A model generated the notes under the pieces. The model was not told the DNA's origin. It was given only the letters and a program-made list of their open reading frames with translations, and made no database searches. A program made the translations under genes and the position numbers. This document shows, piece after piece, positions 1 through 8,701 of a stretch of DNA of 64,000 bases (the first letter of the stretch is position 1; the number at the start of each line of letters is the position of its first letter). The stretch is from Burkholderia seminalis DSM 23518 (GTDB lineage: Bacteria > Pseudomonadota > Gammaproteobacteria > Burkholderiales > Burkholderiaceae): the NCBI RefSeq assembly GCF_902832885.1, contig NZ_CADFDK010000005.1, positions 62,001 through 126,000 on the forward strand, read 5' to 3'.

Positions 1-744
1 GACCAGCTTGCCGTTGATGAAGTTCATCGGCGGCGCGCCGATGAAGCCGGCGACGAACAGGTTCGACGGCGAATCGTAGATCTCCTGCGGCGCGCCGAAC
101 TGCTGGACCACGCCGTCCTTCATCACCGCGATCCGGTCGCCGAGCGTCATCGCCTCGATCTGGTCGTGCGTCACGTAGACGATCGTCGTGCCGAGGCGCT
201 GGTGCAGCAGCTTGATTTCCGCGCGCATCTCGATGCGCAGCTTCGCGTCGAGGTTCGACAGCGGCTCGTCGAACAGGAACAGCGACGGATCGCGCGCGAG
301 CGCGCGGCCCATCGCGACGCGCTGGCGCTGGCCGCCCGACAGCTGGCCCGGCTTGCGGTCGAGCAGGTGCTGGATCTGCAGCATCTGCGACACGCGGTCG
401 ACGATCTGCTGCTGCTCGCTCTTCGGCACCTTGCGGATGTTCAGGCCGAACGAGATGTTCTCGCGCACCGTCATCGACGGATACAGCGCGTACGACTGGA
501 ACACCATCGCGATGTCGCGATCCTTCGGCGACAGGTCGTTGACGACCTTGCCGTCGATGCAGATCTCGCCGCTCGTGACGGTCTCGAGCCCGGCGATCAT
601 GTTGAGCAGCGTCGACTTCCCGCAGCCCGACCCGCCGACCAGGATCAGGAACTGACCGTCCTCGATCTCGATGTCGACACCCTTCAGGACCGGCACCCCG
701 TTCGGGTAGGTCTTGTACACGTCACGGATGGAAAGGCTTGCCAT
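1..744 (-). CDS. gtsD: Sugar ABC transporter ATP-binding protein, GtsD/MalK type (3' end outside window)
   Basis: Cytoplasmic ATPase that powers a carbohydrate importer together with the two permeases and binding protein upstream. The 248 visible residues contain Walker [10 protein letters not shown] (37-45), the Q-loop Gln near 83, the LSGGQ signature (135-139), Walker B LFLFDE (155-160) and the H-loop His 193. This is a complete nucleotide-binding domain of the MalK/UgpC group. The C-terminal regulatory OB domain typical of the group lies beyond the window edge. It is the last gene of a four-gene minus-strand operon. A GC-rich hairpin without a T-run (771-790) sits in the gap to the permease gene. 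Substrate glucose/mannose is inferred from the binding protein. Confidence 0.93.
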   Translation of the reverse strand, partial: MASLSIRDVYKTYPNGVPVLKGVDIEIEDGQFLILVGGSGCGKSTLLNMIAGLETVTSGEICIDGKVVNDLSPKDRDIAMVFQSYALYPSMTVRENISFGLNIRKVPKSEQQQIVDRVSQMLQIQHLLDRKPGQLSGGQRQRVAMGRALARDPSLFLFDEPLSNLDAKLRIEMRAEIKLLHQRLGTTIVYVTHDQIEAMTLGDRIAVMKDGVVQQFGAPQEIYDSPSNLFVAGFIGAPPMNFINGKLV

Positions 745-856
745 GCTGTGAATCCTCTGTCTCGTCTCGCGCGGCGCCCTCGGGCGCCGCGTCGGGTTCG
801 TTTCGATGCGCCGCGCGTCGTGCGCGGCCGGTTCGTCGTATCGGAAAAAGCCGCGC

Positions 857-1714
857 TTACCCCTTCACCGCGCCTGCCGTCAGCCCGCGCACGAAATAGC
901 GGCCGGCGACGATGTAGACGAGCAGCGTCGGCAGCGCGGCGATGATCGCGCCGGCCATGTCGACGTTGTATTCCTTCACGCCCGTCGACGTGTTGACGAG
1001 GTTGTTCAGCGCCACCGTGATCGGCATCGAATCGACGCCGGAGAACACGATCCCGAACAGGAAGTCGTTCCAGATCTGCGTGAACTGCCAGATCAGGCAC
1101 ACCATGAAGATCGGCAGCGACACCGGCAGGAGGATCTTCGTGAAGATCGTGAAGAAGCCCGCGCCGTCGATGCGCGCGGCCTTCACGAGCTCGGCCGGCA
1201 CGCTCACGTAGAAGTTGCGGAAGAACATCGTCGTGAACGCGATCCCGTACACGACGTGCACGAACACCAGGCCCGGAATCGTGTTGGCAAGACCGAGCAT
1301 CCCCTGCAGGCGCGCCATCGGCAGCAGGATCACCTGGAACGGGATGAAGCAGCCGACCAGCATCATCGTGAACAGCGCGTCCGCGCCGCGAAAGCGCCAG
1401 TGCGTGAGCACGTAGCCGTTGAACGCGCCGATCAGCGACGAGATCAGCACGGCCGGAATCACCATCTGCAGCGAGTTCAGGAAGAACGGCTTCATGCCGT
1501 CGCAGCGCACGCCGGTGCACGCGCCGCTCCACGCCTTCACCCACGGGTCGACCGTCCACGTGGTGGGCGGCGTCAGCAGGTTGCCGGTGCGCAGCTGGTC
1601 GAGATCCTTGAACGACGTCGACAGCATCACGTAGATCGGGAACAGGAAATACAGCGCGAACAGGATCAGTGCCGCATAGATCACTGCCCGGCTGATCGTC
1701 ATCTTAGGCTGCAT
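857..1714 (-). CDS. gtsC: Carbohydrate ABC transporter permease, MalG/GtsC type
   Basis: Inner-membrane permease of 285 residues, the usual size for MalG-like subunits. An N-terminal membrane segment (about 11-31) is followed by five more hydrophobic stretches. The cytoplasmic coupling loop has the EAA pattern ([14 protein letters not shown], about 176-189) that docks on the ATPase. The start ATG overlaps the end of the preceding permease gene by 11 nt, which implies translational coupling. By position and similarity of the whole set to the Pseudomonas gtsABCD system it should carry glucose and perhaps mannose; the substrate is an inference. Confidence 0.92.
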   Translation of the reverse strand: MQPKMTISRAVIYAALILFALYFLFPIYVMLSTSFKDLDQLRTGNLLTPPTTWTVDPWVKAWSGACTGVRCDGMKPFFLNSLQMVIPAVLISSLIGAFNGYVLTHWRFRGADALFTMMLVGCFIPFQVILLPMARLQGMLGLANTIPGLVFVHVVYGIAFTTMFFRNFYVSVPAELVKAARIDGAGFFTIFTKILLPVSLPIFMVCLIWQFTQIWNDFLFGIVFSGVDSMPITVALNNLVNTSTGVKEYNVDMAGAIIAALPTLLVYIVAGRYFVRGLTAGAVKG

Positions 1715-2642
1715 TGCGGGTGCTCCTCGATTCCATATACATCAGCGGCACCAGCACCGCGACCACGGTCGCGAGCATCATCACCGAGGACGCCGCGCCG
1801 AGCCCGAGCTGGCCGCGGTTGAACGAAAACGTGTACATGAACATGGCCGGCAGCGACGACGACGTGCCCGGCCCGCCCGCCGTCAGCGCGACGACGAGGT
1901 CGAAGGTCTTGATCGTGATGTGGCAGAGGATCAGCAGCACCGAGAAGAATACCGGGCGCATGCTCGGGATCACGATCTTGCGGTAGATGGTCGGCAGCGT
2001 CGCGCCGTCCACCTGCGCGGCCTTGAAGATCTCGCTGTCGACGCCGCGCAGCCCCGCCAGGAACAGCGCCATCACGAAGCCGGTCGACTGCCACACGGCC
2101 GCGATCACCACGCAGAAGATCGCCTTGTCCGGATCGTCGAGCCAGCCGAACGAGAAGCTCGTCCAGCCCCAGTCGTGCATCACCTTCTCGAGGCCGAGGC
2201 CCGGGTTCAGGATCCACTGCCACGCGGTGCCGGTGACGATGAACGACAGCGCCATCGGGTACAGGAAGATCGCGCGCAGCGCGCCTTCGTTGCGGATGCG
2301 CTGGTCGAGCAGGATCGCGAGGAACAGCCCGAGCGCGACGCAGATCGCGATGAACGGAATCCCGAACCAGCCGAGGTTCGCGGCGGAGGTCCACCACACG
2401 TCGTTCTGGAACAGGTCCGAGTAACGGCCGAAGCCGTCGAATTCGTAGTTCGGCAACAGCCGCGAGCGGGTCAGCGACAGATAGCCGGTAATCAGGATGA
2501 AGCCGTAGATGAACACCACGGCGATCGCGACGCTCGGCGCAAGCACGAGCTTCGGAATCCAGCGATCGGCGAAGGCCGACATCGGCGACGTACGCCGCGC
2601 GGCGGCAGCGCCGGATCCGTTTCCGCTAAGAGGGGCAGCCAC
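1704..2642 (-). CDS. gtsB: Carbohydrate ABC transporter permease, MalF/GtsB type
   Basis: Inner-membrane permease, 312 residues from the chosen start, with about six membrane segments and an EAA coupling loop (EIFKAAQVDGATLP). I chose the GTG at 2642 because AGGAG lies nine bases upstream. A longer reading from 2699 would add 19 Pro/Ala-rich residues and run into the terminator region. Homologous to MalF/UgpA-type subunits and paired with the MalG-type subunit next door. Because an intrinsic terminator lies between it and the binding-protein gene, its expression is probably lower than that of gtsA. Confidence 0.9.
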   Translation of the reverse strand: MAAPLSGNGSGAAAARRTSPMSAFADRWIPKLVLAPSVAIAVVFIYGFILITGYLSLTRSRLLPNYEFDGFGRYSDLFQNDVWWTSAANLGWFGIPFIAICVALGLFLAILLDQRIRNEGALRAIFLYPMALSFIVTGTAWQWILNPGLGLEKVMHDWGWTSFSFGWLDDPDKAIFCVVIAAVWQSTGFVMALFLAGLRGVDSEIFKAAQVDGATLPTIYRKIVIPSMRPVFFSVLLILCHITIKTFDLVVALTAGGPGTSSSLPAMFMYTFSFNRGQLGLGAASSVMMLATVVAVLVPLMYMESRSTRNAA

Positions 2643-2730
2643 TTGATTCGACTCCTGGAACGAGGGCGACGCAGGCCGGGCCGGCGCCGGGTACGGCACG
2701 GGCCCGCGGGCGAGCCCGTTTGCTGCACTT

Positions 2731-2769
2731 GCAAAAACGCCCGGCCGACGAAGCGTTTCCGGCCGGGCG
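2731..2769 (-). terminator. Intercistronic intrinsic terminator between gtsA and gtsB
   Basis: On the minus strand a 9-bp GC-only stem (arms 2761-2769 and 2738-2746, 14-nt loop) is followed directly by TTTTT. It lies about 12 nt after the gtsA stop and about 90 nt before the gtsB start. Partial termination here would give more binding protein than permease, a common arrangement for sugar importers. Confidence 0.75.
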
Positions 2770-2780
2770 CCTGTCGCGCG

Positions 2781-4028
2781 TTACTTGACCTTCGCGGCCT
2801 TCGCGAGCGCGGCGACCGCGCTCTTCGAATCCTGCTGCGAGTTCATGAACTTCGTGACGACGTCGGTGATCGCGCCGGCGGTCGCGTCGCTTTGCGCCAT
2901 GCCGTGCGCGAGCGACGGCACGAAGCCGCCCGACTTGATCGCGGTCTGCTCGTCGGCGTACGACTTCTTCGCGCAGTCGTCGAACTTGTCCATCTTCACG
3001 CCGAGGCGCACCAGCACCGAGCCCTTCAGCAGGCTGAACTGCTCCTGGAAGTCCGGCGTCATGATCGTCTTCGCGAGCGCGAGCTGGCCCGGCGTGGCGT
3101 TCTTCTCGCCCTTCTGCTGGAAGAACACGAACGAATCGACGTTGAACGTGTACGCGTTCGCCGTACCCGGCACCGCCGCGCAGATGTAGTCCTTGCCCGC
3201 CTTCTTGCCGGCGTTCTCGAACTCGCCCTTCGCCCAGTCGCCCATGAACTGCATGCCGGCCTTGCCGTTGATGACCATCGCGGTCGCGAGGTTCCAGTCG
3301 CGTCCGTTACGGCCCGTGTCGAAGTAGCCCTGGATCTTGCGCACCGTGTCGAACACGGACAGCATCTGCGGCGACGTCAGCGTCGCCTGGTCGAGGTCGA
3401 CCAGCGCCTTCTTGTAAAACGCCGGGCCCTGCGACAGCACGACGTCTTCCCACAGCGTCAGGTCCTGCCACGGCTGGCCGCCCATCGCGACCGGCTGGAT
3501 GCCCGCGGCCTTCAGCTTGTCGGCCACCGCGAAGAATTCGGGCCAGGTGGTCGGCACCTTCGCGCCGACCTTGTCGAGCGCGGCCTTGTTGATGTACAGC
3601 CAGTTCACGCGGTGCACCGAGAACGGCGCGGCGACGGTATGGCCCTTGTACTTGATGATCTTGTCGATTTCCGGCGGCAGGTTCTGCTTCCAGTCGCCGG
3701 CGGCGGAATCGATGTTGACGAGCACGCCCTGGTCGGCCCAGTCCTGGATCAGCGGGCCCTTGATCTGCGCGGCCGACGGTGCGTCGCCGCTGATCACCTT
3801 GGTCTTCAGCGCGGTCATCGCCGCGGCGCCGGCGCCGCCCGCGACCGCGAAGTCCTTCCACACGTAGCCCTGCTTCTGCAAGTCGTCCTTCAGCACGCCG
3901 ACGGCCTTCGACTCGCCGCCCGAGGTCCACCAGTGCAGCACGGTTACATTCTCGGCTGCCTGCGCCGCCACGGCGCCAGCCATCAGACCCGCGGCGCAGA
4001 GCGCGCCCATGATCGAGCGAACTTTCAT
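2781..4028 (-). CDS. gtsA: Periplasmic sugar-binding protein of the Gts glucose/mannose-type importer
   Basis: Extracytoplasmic solute-binding protein (family 1), 415 residues. It starts with a Sec signal peptide (basic MKVRSIM, hydrophobic core, AQA cleavage near residue 24) and continues with VLHWWTSGGE, the usual beginning of the mature protein in this group. As I recall it, Pseudomonas GtsA shows the same blocks: HWWTSGGE, FAVAGGAG, SVHRVNWLY, GRDWNLATAM, MGDWAKGEF and FNVDSF. A strong Shine-Dalgarno (GGAGGAG) precedes the ATG. The gene faces zwf across a 431-bp control region, linking uptake of the sugar to its oxidation. Glucose or mannose is the likely ligand, from homology and context. 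Confidence 0.93.
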   Translation of the reverse strand: MKVRSIMGALCAAGLMAGAVAAQAAENVTVLHWWTSGGESKAVGVLKDDLQKQGYVWKDFAVAGGAGAAAMTALKTKVISGDAPSAAQIKGPLIQDWADQGVLVNIDSAAGDWKQNLPPEIDKIIKYKGHTVAAPFSVHRVNWLYINKAALDKVGAKVPTTWPEFFAVADKLKAAGIQPVAMGGQPWQDLTLWEDVVLSQGPAFYKKALVDLDQATLTSPQMLSVFDTVRKIQGYFDTGRNGRDWNLATAMVINGKAGMQFMGDWAKGEFENAGKKAGKDYICAAVPGTANAYTFNVDSFVFFQQKGEKNATPGQLALAKTIMTPDFQEQFSLLKGSVLVRLGVKMDKFDDCAKKSYADEQTAIKSGGFVPSLAHGMAQSDATAGAITDVVTKFMNSQQDSKSAVAALAKAAKVK

Positions 4029-4363
4029 TACTTATCTCCTCCAGACTGAATCAACTCGTGAGGTTCCCTGACCGGGAACCGGCTTCTTGATAAACGACGG
4101 GGAAATCGAGCCGCGGGACGCATGCAGCGTACGGGCCGATGACCGGCCGGGCTCTTACAGAAAGCGTGAATCGAGATTCAACGGCGTGTCTCCTCTTTGT
4201 GTTTCTGGCCCGCCGCGATGATGCGACGCGAGCCCGGGGCCGACGGCGCGCGGACGATGCGCGTCGCCAATGTCCGATAACATTCGGCACAAGGCGCTCC
4301 CGAAGGCGAAGCTCGCGCAGTTCATCGACCGCACATCTTTTTTTCTTCACCCAGGTGCTACCC

Positions 4364-4402
4364 CTTGCGGCGGATTGTAGTTAAACTACAATTCAGTGTC
4401 AA
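4364..4402. promoter_or_regulatory. Shared HexR-type operator with face-to-face promoters for gtsABCD and zwf-pgl-glk/hexR
   Basis: ATTGTAGTTAAACTACAAT (4374-4392) is a perfect 19-bp palindrome around a central A and fits the TGTAGT-N3-ACTACA form of HexR operators. On the minus strand TTGACA (4402-4397), a 17-bp spacer and TACAAT (4379-4374) make a near-consensus sigma-70 promoter toward gtsA. On the plus strand TTGCGG (4365-4370), 16 bp and TACAAT (4387-4392) make a promoter toward zwf. Each arm of the palindrome is therefore a -10 box. The probable regulator is the C-terminal half of the glucokinase fusion encoded downstream. The rest of the 4029-4459 gap shows no gene. Confidence 0.8.
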
Positions 4403-4459
4403 AAATATTTTTATCGCACTACGGATCGCTTCCCAGCACCCCCAACACGGCGGAGACAC

Positions 4460-5929
4460 ATGCATACCGATTCCAGCTTTACCTTCGTCCTTTTCGGCGG
4501 CACCGGCGATCTGTCGATGCGCAAGATCCTGCCCGCGCTGTTCGAAGCGCACCGCGCGAACATGCTCGCGGAGAGCGGCCGGATCGTGGCCGTGGCGCGA
4601 CACGAATCGGATCGGGCGGCCTATCTCGAATGGGTCGATACGCACGTGAAGCCGCATGCGGCAAAGGCCGCCGGCAACGCGCTCGACGAAGCCGCATGGA
4701 AGTCCTTCCTCGACCGCATCGAATACGTGAAGCTCGACCTCGGCCGCGCGGAAGACTACGTCGTGCTGCGCGACGCGATCTCGTCGCTGCCGGGCATCCG
4801 CGTGTTCTATCTCGCGACGGGCCCGTCGCTGTTCGTGCCGATCTGCAAGGCGCTCGCGTCGGTCGGCCTGAACGAAGGCGCACGCATCGTGCTCGAGAAA
4901 CCGCTCGGCTACGACCTGAAATCGTCGAACGCGATCAACGACGCGGTCGGCGAGATCTTCGCGGAAGGCCAGATCTACCGGATCGACCACTACCTCGGCA
5001 AGGAGCCGGTGCAGAACCTGCTCGCGCTGCGTTTCGGCAATGCGCTGTTCGAGCCGCTGTGGCGCCGCGAATGGGTCGAGAGCATCCAGATCACGATCGC
5101 CGAGGAGCTCGGCGTCGAGGCGCGCGGCGATTTCTACGACAATACCGGCGCGCTGCGCGACATGGTGCAGAACCACCTGCTGCAACTGCTGTCGATCGTC
5201 GCGATGGAGCCGCCGCATTCGATGGATTCCGACTCGGTGCGCGACGAGAAGCTGCGCGTGCTGCGCGCGCTCAAGCCGGTCGATCCGCGCGACATCGGCA
5301 AGGTGGCCGTGCGCGGCCAGTATCATGCGGGCGTGATCAAGGGCGCGCAGGTGCCGGCCTACGCGACCGAGCCGGGCGTGAAACCCGACAGCCAGACCGA
5401 AACCTTCGTCGCGCTGAAGGTCGAGATCGAGAACTGGCGCTGGGCCGGCGTGCCGTTCTTCCTGCGCACCGGGAAGCGTCTGGCCGACCGCGTCGCGGAG
5501 ATCGTCGTCAACTTCCGCCCGGTGCCGCACTCGGCGCTGGGCCCGACCGCGCTGCGTCCCGGCTCGAACCGCCTCGTGATCCGGCTGCAGCCGAACGAGA
5601 CGATCCGCCTGTACTGCCTCGCGAAGCAGCCCGGCGAAGGGATGAACCTCGCGAGCGTGCACCTCGACCTCGCGTTCGACCAGTTCTTCAAGGAAGGGCA
5701 GATGGAGGCGTACCAGCGCCTGCTGCTCGACGTGATCAACGGCCGGCTCGCCCTGTTCGTGCGGCGCGACGAACAGGAGGCCGCATGGCGCTGGGTCGAG
5801 CCTATCCTGAACGAATGGGCGCGCTCCCTGAAGCCGCCGAAGCCGTACGCGGCGGGTACGTGGGGGCCGGCCGCGTCGAGCGCGATGCTCGCGCAGCACG
5901 ACACCTGCTGGCTCGAAGAAGAGAACTGA
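4460..5929 (+). CDS. zwf: Glucose-6-phosphate 1-dehydrogenase
   Basis: Oxidises glucose-6-phosphate to 6-phosphogluconolactone with NAD(P)+, the first step of the pentose-phosphate and Entner-Doudoroff routes. At 489 residues it has family length. The N-terminal Rossmann motif is FGGTGDLSMRK (about 12-22), EKPLGYD lies at 146-152, and the active-site signature RIDHYLGKEP at 174-183 contains the catalytic His. First gene of a three-gene operon, 58 nt downstream of the control region. A GGCGGAG stretch lies upstream of the ATG. Expected to be released from repression when Entner-Doudoroff intermediates accumulate, as with HexR targets in pseudomonads (inference). Confidence 0.97.
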   Translation: MHTDSSFTFVLFGGTGDLSMRKILPALFEAHRANMLAESGRIVAVARHESDRAAYLEWVDTHVKPHAAKAAGNALDEAAWKSFLDRIEYVKLDLGRAEDYVVLRDAISSLPGIRVFYLATGPSLFVPICKALASVGLNEGARIVLEKPLGYDLKSSNAINDAVGEIFAEGQIYRIDHYLGKEPVQNLLALRFGNALFEPLWRREWVESIQITIAEELGVEARGDFYDNTGALRDMVQNHLLQLLSIVAMEPPHSMDSDSVRDEKLRVLRALKPVDPRDIGKVAVRGQYHAGVIKGAQVPAYATEPGVKPDSQTETFVALKVEIENWRWAGVPFFLRTGKRLADRVAEIVVNFRPVPHSALGPTALRPGSNRLVIRLQPNETIRLYCLAKQPGEGMNLASVHLDLAFDQFFKEGQMEAYQRLLLDVINGRLALFVRRDEQEAAWRWVEPILNEWARSLKPPKPYAAGTWGPAASSAMLAQHDTCWLEEEN

Positions 5930-5937
5930 TGCAAACC

Positions 5938-5965
5938 GTTGCCGGGCACGATCGTGCCCGGCAAC
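5938..5965. repeat. 28-bp perfect palindrome between zwf and pgl
   Basis: Two 14-bp arms (5938-5951 and 5952-5965) are exact reverse complements with no spacer, built around GGGCACGATCGTGCCC. It starts 8 nt after the zwf stop and is not followed by a T-run. It is therefore more likely an mRNA-stabilising or processing hairpin than an intrinsic terminator. Confidence 0.85.
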
Positions 5966-6015
5966 GTGCCCCACGATTCGTACGATTTGAACAGACAAAG
6001 CAGTCCGGAGGAGAT

Positions 6016-6696
6016 GTGATCGAGATCCACGCTTTCGACACCCAGGAAGCGCAAAGCGAAGCGCTCGCGCGCGCCGTCGGCGATGCGCTGCGCGCGGCGC
6101 TCGCCGGCGCCGCGCGCCCGACGCTCGCGGTGTCCGGCGGCACGAGCCCGCGCCCGTTCCTGCACACGCTGTCGCACGCGGCGCTCGACTGGGCCGGCGT
6201 CGACGTCACGCTGGTCGACGACCGCTGGGTGCCGGAGGACGACGCGGCCAGCAACGCGCAGCTCGTGCGCGACACGCTGCTGCAGCACGCGGCCGCCCCT
6301 GCCCGCTTCCTGCCGCTCGTCGACACGCGCAGCACGCTCGACGCGCACGTCGCCGCGCTGAACGCGAACGCCGACTACCGCGTACCGACCGTCGCCGTGC
6401 TCGGCATGGGCGAGGACGGCCACACCGCGTCGATCTTCGCCGACGCGCCCGAATGGGACCACGCGATCACGACGCCCGAGCGTTTCGTCGCCGTGCACCC
6501 CGGCGCCGCCCCGCATGCGCGCGTGAGCTATTCGCTCGATGCGCTCAAGCGCGTCGAGCGCCTGTTCCTGCTGATCGCGGGCGAGCGCAAGCGCGCCGTG
6601 CTCGACGCCGCCGCCGCGTCGCTGCAGAAGAACGCGATTTCCCAACTGGCCAACGACAAGGGGACCCAGCTCGATGTCTACTGGTGCGCAAAGTAA
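6016..6696 (+). CDS. pgl: 6-phosphogluconolactonase
   Basis: Hydrolyses 6-phosphogluconolactone, the product of Zwf. The glucosamine-6-phosphate isomerase/6-phosphogluconolactonase fold is shown by [13 protein letters not shown] near residue 38, [14 protein letters not shown], and [13 protein letters not shown] place the start at the GTG (226-residue product, beginning MIEIHAF) because GGAGGAG stands immediately before it. An in-frame ATG at 5929 would read through the 28-bp palindrome and add 29 atypical residues. Its 3' end overlaps the next start by 23 nt. Confidence 0.94.
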   Translation: MIEIHAFDTQEAQSEALARAVGDALRAALAGAARPTLAVSGGTSPRPFLHTLSHAALDWAGVDVTLVDDRWVPEDDAASNAQLVRDTLLQHAAAPARFLPLVDTRSTLDAHVAALNANADYRVPTVAVLGMGEDGHTASIFADAPEWDHAITTPERFVAVHPGAAPHARVSYSLDALKRVERLFLLIAGERKRAVLDAAAASLQKNAISQLANDKGTQLDVYWCAK

Positions 6697-8602
6697 GGTG
6701 GTCGTCGCGGGTCAGCATGCCGACGGTCCGCGCCTGCTCGCGGACGTCGGCGGCACCAACGCGCGCTTCGCGCTGGAAACCGGCCCGGGCGAAATCACGC
6801 AGATCCGCGTCTATCCCGGCGCCGATTACCCGACGATCACCGACGCGATCCGCAAGTATCTGAAGGACGTGAAGATCAGCCGCGTGAACCACGCGGCGAT
6901 CGCGATCGCGAACCCGGTCGACGGCGACCAGGTCACGATGACCAATCACGACTGGAGCTTCTCGATCGAGGCGACGCGCCGCGCGCTCGGCTTCGACACG
7001 CTGCTCGTCGTCAACGACTTCACCGCGCTCGCGATGGCGCTGCCGGGCCTGACCGATGCGCAGCGCGTGCAGGTCGGCGGCGGCGCGCGCCGCCAGAACA
7101 GCGTGATCGGGCTGCTCGGGCCCGGTACCGGGCTCGGCGTGTCGGGCCTGATTCCGGCCGACGACCGCTGGATCGCGCTCGGCAGCGAGGGCGGCCACGC
7201 GTCGTTCGCGCCGCAGGACGAGCGCGAGGACCTGGTGCTGCAGTACGCGCGCAAGAAGTTTCCGCACGTGTCGTTCGAACGCGTGTGCGCCGGCCCCGGC
7301 ATGGAGATCATCTATCGCGCGCTCGCCGCGCGCGACAAGAAGCGCGTCGCCGCGAGCGTCGACACGGTCGAGATCGTCGAGCGCGCGCATGCGGGCGACG
7401 CCCTCGCGCTCGAGACGGTCGAATGCTTCTGCGGGATTCTCGGCGCGTTCGCGGGCAGCGTCGCGCTGACGCTCGGCGCGCTCGGCGGCGTGTACATCGG
7501 CGGCGGCGTCGCGCTGAAGCTCGGCGAGCTGTTCACACGCTCGTCGTTCCGCGCGCGCTTCGAGGCGAAGGGCCGCTTCACGCACTATCTGCAGAACATC
7601 CCGACCTACCTGATCACCGCCGAATACCCGGCGTTCCTCGGCGTGTCGGCGATTCTCGCCGAGCAGCTGTCGAACCGCTCGGGCGGCGCGTCGTCGGCCG
7701 TGTTCGAGCGGATCCGCCAGATGCGCGACGCGCTGACGCCGGCCGAGCGCCGCGTGGCCGATCTCGCGCTGAACCATCCGCGCTCGATCATCAACGATCC
7801 GATCGTCGACATCGCGCGCAAGGCCGACGTGAGCCAGCCGACCGTGATCCGCTTCTGCCGCTCGCTCGGCTGCCAGGGGCTGTCGGACTTCAAGCTGAAG
7901 CTCGCGACCGGCCTCACCGGCACAATCCCGATGAGCCACAGCCAGGTGCATCTCGGCGATACGGCCACCGACTTCGGCGCGAAGGTGCTCGACAACACGG
8001 TGTCCGCGATCCTGCAGTTGCGCGAGCACCTGAATTTCGAGCACGTCGAGAACGCGATCGAGATCCTGAACGGCGCACGGCGCATCGAGTTCTACGGTCT
8101 CGGCAACTCGAACATCGTCGCGCAGGACGCGCACTACAAGTTCTTCCGCTTCGGCATTCCGACGATTGCGTACGGCGACCTGTACATGCAGGCTGCGTCG
8201 GCCGCGCTGCTCGGCAAGGGCGACGTGATCGTCGCGGTGTCGAAGTCCGGCCGCGCGCCCGAGCTGCTGCGCGTGCTCGACGTCGCGATGCAGGCCGGCG
8301 CGAAGGTGATCGCGATCACGTCGAGCAACACGCCGCTCGCGAAGCGCGCGACCGTCGCGCTCGAAACCGACCACATCGAGATGCGCGAGTCGCAGCTGTC
8401 GATGATCTCGCGGATCCTGCATCTGCTGATGATCGACATTCTCGCGGTCGGCGTCGCGATCCGTCGCGCGTCGACGAACGGCGAGCTGCCCGACGCCGTC
8501 GCGCAGGCGAAGGCGCGCGCGAGCGACGACGAAACGGCCGACGTGCTCGACTGGCTGAGCCACGGCGCGTCGCCGGCGGCGAAGGACGTCGCGCGGGACT
8601 GA
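6674..8602 (+). CDS. glk: Bifunctional glucokinase / RpiR-family regulator (HexR-like)
   Basis: A 642-residue fusion. Residues about 20-335 are a complete ROK-independent (Glk-type) glucokinase: [14 protein letters not shown] (21-34), NDFTALA (114-120), GPGTGLG (149-155) and IGGGVALKL. Residues about 345-420 form an RpiR helix-turn-helix ([14 protein letters not shown], then [16 protein letters not shown]). Residues about 460-600 form a SIS sugar-phosphate-binding domain ([31 protein letters not shown]). The first half makes glucose-6-phosphate from imported glucose. The second half probably binds the palindrome at 4374-4392 and senses a phosphorylated sugar acid, like HexR. Such fusions are known in Burkholderia. 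The binding assignment is inference from domain and operator type. Confidence 0.95.
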   Translation: MSTGAQSKVVVAGQHADGPRLLADVGGTNARFALETGPGEITQIRVYPGADYPTITDAIRKYLKDVKISRVNHAAIAIANPVDGDQVTMTNHDWSFSIEATRRALGFDTLLVVNDFTALAMALPGLTDAQRVQVGGGARRQNSVIGLLGPGTGLGVSGLIPADDRWIALGSEGGHASFAPQDEREDLVLQYARKKFPHVSFERVCAGPGMEIIYRALAARDKKRVAASVDTVEIVERAHAGDALALETVECFCGILGAFAGSVALTLGALGGVYIGGGVALKLGELFTRSSFRARFEAKGRFTHYLQNIPTYLITAEYPAFLGVSAILAEQLSNRSGGASSAVFERIRQMRDALTPAERRVADLALNHPRSIINDPIVDIARKADVSQPTVIRFCRSLGCQGLSDFKLKLATGLTGTIPMSHSQVHLGDTATDFGAKVLDNTVSAILQLREHLNFEHVENAIEILNGARRIEFYGLGNSNIVAQDAHYKFFRFGIPTIAYGDLYMQAASAALLGKGDVIVAVSKSGRAPELLRVLDVAMQAGAKVIAITSSNTPLAKRATVALETDHIEMRESQLSMISRILHLLMIDILAVGVAIRRASTNGELPDAVAQAKARASDDETADVLDWLSHGASPAAKDVARD

Positions 8603-8640
8603 CGCGCGGTGCGGCGGCAGCCGCTTCCTGCGTCCCAACG

Positions 8641-8678
8641 AAAAACGCCACCGGCGCATCGCGCGCGGTGGCGTTTTT
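8641..8678. terminator. Bidirectional intrinsic terminator
   Basis: A 13-nt arm AAAAACGCCACCG (8641-8653) pairs with 8666-8678, giving A-run and T-run ends on both strands. It serves the glucokinase operon (plus) and the convergent MFS gene (minus). Confidence 0.9.
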
Positions 8679-8701
8679 CATTCCGCGGCCCGGCTAGCGG
8701 T

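Noticed and set aside
5929-6015. ATG overlapping the zwf stop as the start of pgl
   Set aside because: It would translate the 28-bp palindrome into residues without family similarity. The GTG at 6016 has an excellent ribosome site and gives the usual N-terminus.
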